From Odobenus rosmarus divergens (taxonomy: Eukaryota > Chordata > Mammalia > Carnivora > Odobenidae), in assembly GCF_000321225.1 (NCBI RefSeq), contig NW_004450275.1, positions 8,127,356 through 8,191,355 on the forward strand: DNA of 64,000 nucleotides, written 5' to 3'. The notes under the pieces are model-generated. The model worked only from the letters and a program-made list of their open reading frames with translations, had not been told where the DNA came from and ran no database searches. Each line of letters starts with the position of its first letter. Position 1 is the first letter of the stretch. This document shows positions 59,735 to 64,000 of this stretch, piece after piece. Position numbers and translations under genes: made by a program.

Positions 59735-60262
59735 CTTTCTCTTCAAGCAACCCTTTGATAGTAAATAGTGTCATGTTGATATTTTTGTCTGCCAAATGTA
59801 ATAGTTCCTATTCCATCCTGTTTGAATACCTTGTGTAAATCCTTGACAAGGTAGTTCAAAAATTTCTTATAGGTCATGAAGCTTGTCTTCAGCTGAAGAA
59901 GAATGTTGACAGTGGCCCAGCATCTCCTGCTCATGGCTCAGTAATCTTGTTATATTCTTTGGTGCTGTAATTACTTTCTGAACACACAACTAAAGGGTAT
60001 GAACAAAATAGTGATTGTGATTCCTGAATCACACAGAGCCTTCACCATATCTGTACTATTGTCAATGTCAATCACATGATAGTTTCTTTTCTCATTTTCT
60101 ATTTATAAATATTTCTTCAATCATATTTACTATGTTGTGGGCTGTGAGAGACCCGACATCTTTCGGCAAGCCAGTACAAAGAAACAAAGTTGAATTTATC
60201 ATGAATCCACCAGACTGTCAAACTTTAAAAGACATCTGGTTGTCTCTGTATGCCCAAATGTC
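59735..60262 (-). pseudogene. hAT transposase relic (Ac/ZBED-like), degraded
   Basis: Read on the minus strand in three frames, a series of hAT-transposase-like segments appears in family order: DIWAYRDNQMSF (60262-60227; cf. D-W-T-S-R-N-Q), SLTVWWIHDKFNF (60224-60186; SLT-HWI), SHSPQHSKYD then stop then RNI (60149-60105; SHTA-NI), IDIDNSTDMVKALCDSGI (60072-60019; TDN-NMVKAL), LLSHEQEMLGHCQHSSSAED (from 59944; GHF-HS), and IQTGWNRNYYIWQ (about 59827-59789; TRWNSTYYML). Frameshifts and stops separate them and the CFAH stretch is unreadable, so the gene is dead. N-terminal BED finger and C-terminal dimerisation region are not seen. A ZBED-type retrocopy is the alternative. Confidence 0.65.
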
Positions 60263-61539
60263 TGATAAATGATTTACGAAAGTAGCACATTTAATGGTGT
60301 TACTGCCTTTGTGTTCAAAGCAGATACTATAATTCAGAAAAAGAGATTTTCATTAGTATGCTTTCTAGAAGGAACTTTTATCTAAGATTTATGTGCATAC
60401 CTCAAAAATTCTTCATATTTAACTATTGAAAATTATAAACAGGCTATAAAAATCATTTTAACAATTCTTTTATTTAAGTCTGTAGCCTTCATAGCCTCAC
60501 AACTAAAAAGAATCATTTTCTGAAAGGATTCTAACGGAGTATGTTTCTAGACTAGTTATATAAACAAAATATGTTTAGGTACCTCATTTTTCTCTAACAT
60601 TTTATTTTCTTCATATTCTTTATTATGTATTAATTGAAGATTATTTTTCGTAGATGTTGTAAGACATGATTAGAGAGCCTTTCAACTCTGTGAAATTTTG
60701 AGGTGCCGAAGTTAACATTCTGCTTTTAATCCATTCTCACAAGATGTAAAGAATCCCATATAAGCCATTTTTATAAAACACTCATGGCCTAAATGGAATT
60801 AAATAACTGAAACTTGAATACAGTTCTTAAAAATTATTTTGTTTAATGTTATCAATACTAGCATACAATCTATAAGGATTAGAATATTGATATAACTTAA
60901 TCATCCTCATCATTATTACTATTACTACTACTCTTACTGCTATTAGTATAATAATAATATTATTGCTATTTATGTTTTTACAAACATTTGTTAGCACAAA
61001 AATATATAATATTCTTCCTAAAATCATGTAGATAATATACTCTCATCATTTGTATTAACCATCAATTTATTTCCTTATTAAACCATTTGAAAATACCTAA
61101 TGTTTATTTTTTACATAAAATTAATAACTTTGACTACCATCACTAATCATTTTACTCTTATAATAAATGTGTGTTTATACTTCAATCAACTGATAAAATT
61201 TCAGCATATAAACACATAGTGAAATTTTCCCTTCAAAAAAATGCTTGCTGATATTTTATAGTGATCTTATATGTTAACAATAAATCTGAAATTCAAACCT
61301 CCTTGAATTACTAACTTAGTTTTCCTAACTACACTTGATGGTAACATATATGATCATGAGGTTATGGATCACACAAAGTTCAAAGACGCCAGGAATGACA
61401 TTGAAGCAGGCCTCCAGCAATCTGGCCTTGAAGTCGAAGTCCAAAGAGAAGAGTGGAACTTGGCTGTACATAAGGGATGATCTTTGGTATACCCCTAAAT
61501 ATATATTTGCATTTATGTATCTATTATAATGTCTATTCT
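60263..61539. other. AT-rich DNA, nothing recognised
   Basis: Very AT-rich, with a degenerate ATT/ACT trinucleotide patch at about 60903-60970. It could hide more of the hAT element's 5' part near 60300-60550, but I cannot support that. Opposed frames at 61325-61828 (-, 167 codons) and 61335-61529 (+) have no domain; the former runs into repeats. Confidence 0.4.
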
Positions 61540-61665
61540 CACCCTCAACTAGGGTATAAGCTTCATGAATATAGGGAGTCTTTCTATTCATTGCTGTATC
61601 TTTGGTGCCTGGGCCAAAGCCAAGCAAATAAATACATTCAATAAATGTTTGCTGAGTGAAGAGAT
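61540..61665 (+). mobile_element. L2 3' end
   Basis: 'tataagcttcatgaatatag', 'tcattgctgtatctttggtg', 'aatacattcaataaatgttt', then a tetranucleotide array, as at L2 termini. Confidence 0.7.
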
Positions 61666-61697
61666 GAATGAATGAATGGATGGATGGATGGATGAAT
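61666..61697. repeat. (GAAT)n(GGAT)n microsatellite
   Basis: Tetranucleotide units of GAAT then GGAT at the end of the L2 fragment. Confidence 0.9.
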
Positions 61698-61790
61698 ACT
61701 ATGCAGCTGTTATAAAGAATAAAATATCTACTCAGGTATTTTCCGTGTAGACACAGAAAGATGTCTACAACACACCTACAGAGTTGTATG
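61698..61790 (+). mobile_element. L1M fragment
   Basis: 'actatgcagctgttataaag' and 'gacacagaaagatgtctaca' resemble L1M 3' UTR sequence. It is weak and short. Confidence 0.4.
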
Positions 61791-61842
61791 CCTTTTATAT
61801 AGTTACTTTGCTCAACATAGTATCTCAAGGAGCTAGCTTAAA

Positions 61843-61905
61843 GTCTGGTATATGGGAAGATGTAACAAACACATGTTGAACAAATGAATGAATGAAATGA
61901 ATACA
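61843..61905 (+). mobile_element. L2/MIR 3' terminus fragment
   Basis: 'gtctggtatatgggaagatg', 'aacacatgttgaacaaatga', then ATGA units: a truncated repeat end of L2 or MIR type. Confidence 0.4.
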
Positions 61906-62024
61906 ATAGCTTCCCTGTGGTTGCGCTCCCTTCTTCCAGTTTCTCAACTTTCCAAACCATCTTCCTCCATTCATTCATTTGTTTGTTCATCCATTTATTA
62001 ATACATTCATGTAATCAATGTCAT

Positions 62025-62220
62025 TGGAGTGATCTTCCTAACATGGAAATCTGATGGGATTTTCCTGCCCAAGATTCTTTAATGGCTCCTTATAACCTCC
62101 AGGATAAATTCTAGCACCTGTAATAGGGCACCAAACACTTTTTATTATCTGATGCCAACAAACCTATGCAGGCATATCTTCTGCCACAGCCCCCTGTCCA
62201 TCTCTTCATGCCCTACCCTG
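62025..62220 (+). mobile_element. L2 fragment
   Basis: 'gagtgatcttcctaacatgg', 'ttctttaatggctccttata', 'cctccaggataaattctagc', 'tttattatctgatgccaaca' follow L2 order upstream of its 3' end. Confidence 0.65.
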
Positions 62221-62279
62221 TACCTTAAGTGTTACCAATACCAAGTGCTTATAATTCCTTAAACATAATATCATATTCC

Positions 62280-63720
62280 TTCATTCTTTCTGATAAGCAA
62301 ACTGCTGCCACTCCTAGCTTTGTTTCTCTATATTTAACATGTCTTTTTTCTCTGTCTGCTGTTAAGATTTTGATTTTATCATTGGTTTCAAGCAATTTGA
62401 TTATGTACCTTCATGGAGCTTTCTGCATATTTCTTGAGTTTCAATTTTGTTTATAGTTTTTTATTAAATTTGGAAATGTTTCAGCAAAATTGTTTCTTCA
62501 AATATTTTTTGTTCCCCAACCCCCTCTTTCCTATGGGACTCCAATTCCATGTATATTAGCCACTTGAAGTTCTCCCATGGTTCACTGATGCTCTTTTCAT
62601 TTAAAACAATTTTTTCTCTCTGGTTTCATTTTGGATAGTTTCAATTGCTGAGTCTTCAAGTTTACTTATCTTTTTTTCTCATGTATAATCTACCAATAAA
62701 TAGACTGTATTTTTTTTATCTCAAGACTTACAGTTTTCATCTCTAGAAATTCAATTCAGATCTTTCTTATATCTTCCATTTCTCTACTTAACTTTTTGAA
62801 CATATGTAATACAGTTATAATCATGTAAATGTATTTGTTTGCTAATTCTAACATATATGTCAGTTCCAGGCTGGTTTTGATTAATTATTTTCCTCTTTTT
62901 GGTCATGTTTTTCTGCTTCTTTGTATGCCTGGTAGTCCTTGTTTTAATGACAGACATTGTGAATTTTAATTTGCTGGGTGATGGGTATTTTTGTACTCAT
63001 ATAAATATTCATGAACTCTGTCTAAGATACAGTTTAGTTACCAAAAACCATTTGATCTTATTGGGTCTTGCTTTTATGATTTGCTATGCTGGTCCCAAGT
63101 GGTAGTCCCATCTAGTCCCCACTACAAATATTCAATACAATGTCCCCATAAATTATGAATTTCTCCAGTCTGGTTTGTGAGAATATACAACATTCCCAGA
63201 ACTGTGTGCCAGGCACTGTTTTCTAATCCTTTCAGATTTTTTTTTTAAAGATTTTATTTATTTATTTGACAGAGAGAGAGAGATAGTGAGAGCAGGAACA
63301 CAAGCAGGGGAGTGGGAGGGGGAGAAGCAGGCTTCCTGCTGAGCAGGAAGGGACTCGATCCCAGGATTCTGGGATCACGACCTGAGCCGAAGGCAGACGC
63401 TTAACAACTGAGCCACCCAGGCGCCCCCCTTTCAGATTTCTTCCCCCTCCAGCCTCCCTGAGTAGTTTTCTCCCACACATGCACTGATCGGTAATCTGCT
63501 GCCTATTCAAAGAGAAGCTTCTGTGAATCTCCAGGGTTCTCCCTCTGTGCAGCTATTACCTCTTTGTTACTTTGTTTTGCAAACTCTAGCCACCTTGTTC
63601 TCCCCAGACTCTCAATTCCATCTCCTCAATGTAGGAAGTCTGCCAAACTCTGCTAGGGTTCCTTCTCTGTTACGTTTTAAATATTCATCTTTATTAATGT
63701 TGTCCTTAACACACACTGAG
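62280..63720 (-). mobile_element. Ancient L1 / HAL1 ORF1-5' region, split by a CanSINE
   Basis: Antisense L1 landmarks: 'gggactccaattccatgtat' (opposite the RIIGVP region of ORF1), 'gatagtttcaattgctgagt', 'cagttttcatctctagaaat' (coiled-coil side), then 'cttctttgtatgcctggtag', 'gacattgtgaattttaattt' and 'ctctagccaccttgttctcc'. It may be L1M or HAL1; edges are approximate. A young CanSINE occupies 63240-63427. Confidence 0.65.
63240..63427 (-). mobile_element. CanSINE, young type
   Basis: Reverse SINE: T run, 'aaagattttatttatttatt', GA tract, 'gacctgagccgaaggcagac', 'actgagccacccaggcgccc'. The 12-bp TSD CCTTTCAGATTT is perfect (63228-63239 and 63428-63439). Relative to other copies it lacks about a dozen bases of the 'gagcccgatgtggg' segment near 63345-63350. 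Confidence 0.97.
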
Positions 63721-64000
63721 GTTTTTGGGTCAGAAACATATTTCTCATTATACTCACAGCAAGATCAATAGTCAGAGTAACATTGCAGCATCACTTCCCC
63801 ATGTCTCCAGAGCAACACGATGAGAACCAGATATGAAAATTTGTCCTGTATGAGTGGCAAGCTCACCCCATAGGTGAGGGTGAAAAGTTAATTTCCTATG
63901 CTTTTATACAGGAGAAAGAGGCAGTGCCTCCCCTTCCACATCTGAGAGTCTCCTTGGAAATGTTTTGCTCTAACCTTTTAGAATGTAAATAAATCTCTCT
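63721..64000. other. Unique DNA, nothing recognised
   Basis: No coding or repeat signature up to the window edge. Confidence 0.4.

Noticed and set aside
61325..61828. 167-codon minus-strand frame
   Set aside because: Runs across an L2 end, a GAAT/GGAT array and L1-like sequence; not a gene.

Overview
This is nuclear DNA of a placental mammal, and the repeats point to a carnivore. Sixteen copies of the carnivore tRNA-Lys-derived SINE (CanSINE) lie on both strands. The younger copies carry the GCGCCTGGGTGGCTCAG head, the GCCTTCGGCTCAGG body and a pyrimidine-rich A/TAAA tail. That form is typical of arctoid caniforms (bears, mustelids, pinnipeds); I see none of the dog-type or cat-type SINE bodies. 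The long LINE-1 copies have carnivore-style 5' and 3' UTRs. The species assignment is inference.

I find no protein-coding gene, tRNA, rRNA or CpG island that I can support. The window reads as intergenic or deep intronic sequence. Every open frame of note belongs to a transposon relic, is simple-sequence translation, or is too short and featureless to call.

Layout. 1-12 kb: two old CanSINEs, TTCC/GGAA/GAAA microsatellite DNA (3.4-3.9 kb), a MaLR LTR (5.7-6.3 kb), a repeat-free block (6.5-8.7 kb) and an ancient L1 interrupted by a young SINE (8.7-9.3 kb). 12-25.9 kb: hAT-Charlie-like fragments, two MaLR LTRs, an L1 tail that looks twin-primed (17.1-17.4 kb), an MIR split by a SINE and long stretches of unique DNA. 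25.9-31.4 kb: one 5.5-kb L1 on the minus strand, with both UTRs and an 18-bp target-site duplication (TSD). It is dead: it has frameshifts, a mutated RT active site, a ~1.07-kb internal deletion and a 50-N assembly gap within a poly-T tract. 31.4-46 kb: MIR and L2 fragments, a Tigger-like DNA element, a MaLR LTR and five SINEs. 46-54 kb: a 1.5-kb 5'-truncated L1 inserted into an hAT-Charlie-like element, a MaLR LTR, an ancient L1/HAL1 body and a short L1 insertion with two tandem 3' ends. 55-64 kb: a perfect (AC)25, two opposed L2 copies, an L1 tail split by a SINE, a SINE with an internal expansion, the remains of an Ac-like hAT transposase, more L2, and an ancient L1/HAL1 body split by a SINE.

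No genes work together here; the history is layered transposon insertion. Nesting gives the order: L2/MIR, ancient L1 and DNA transposons came first, then MaLR LTRs and old CanSINEs, then carnivore L1 and young CanSINEs with near-perfect TSDs. Family names come from remembered consensus sequences without database searches, so subfamily names and edges of old repeats are approximate. No previously undescribed biological system was recognised. The least expected items are the Ac-like hAT transposase relic, the deletion in the long L1 and the inverted L2 pair.
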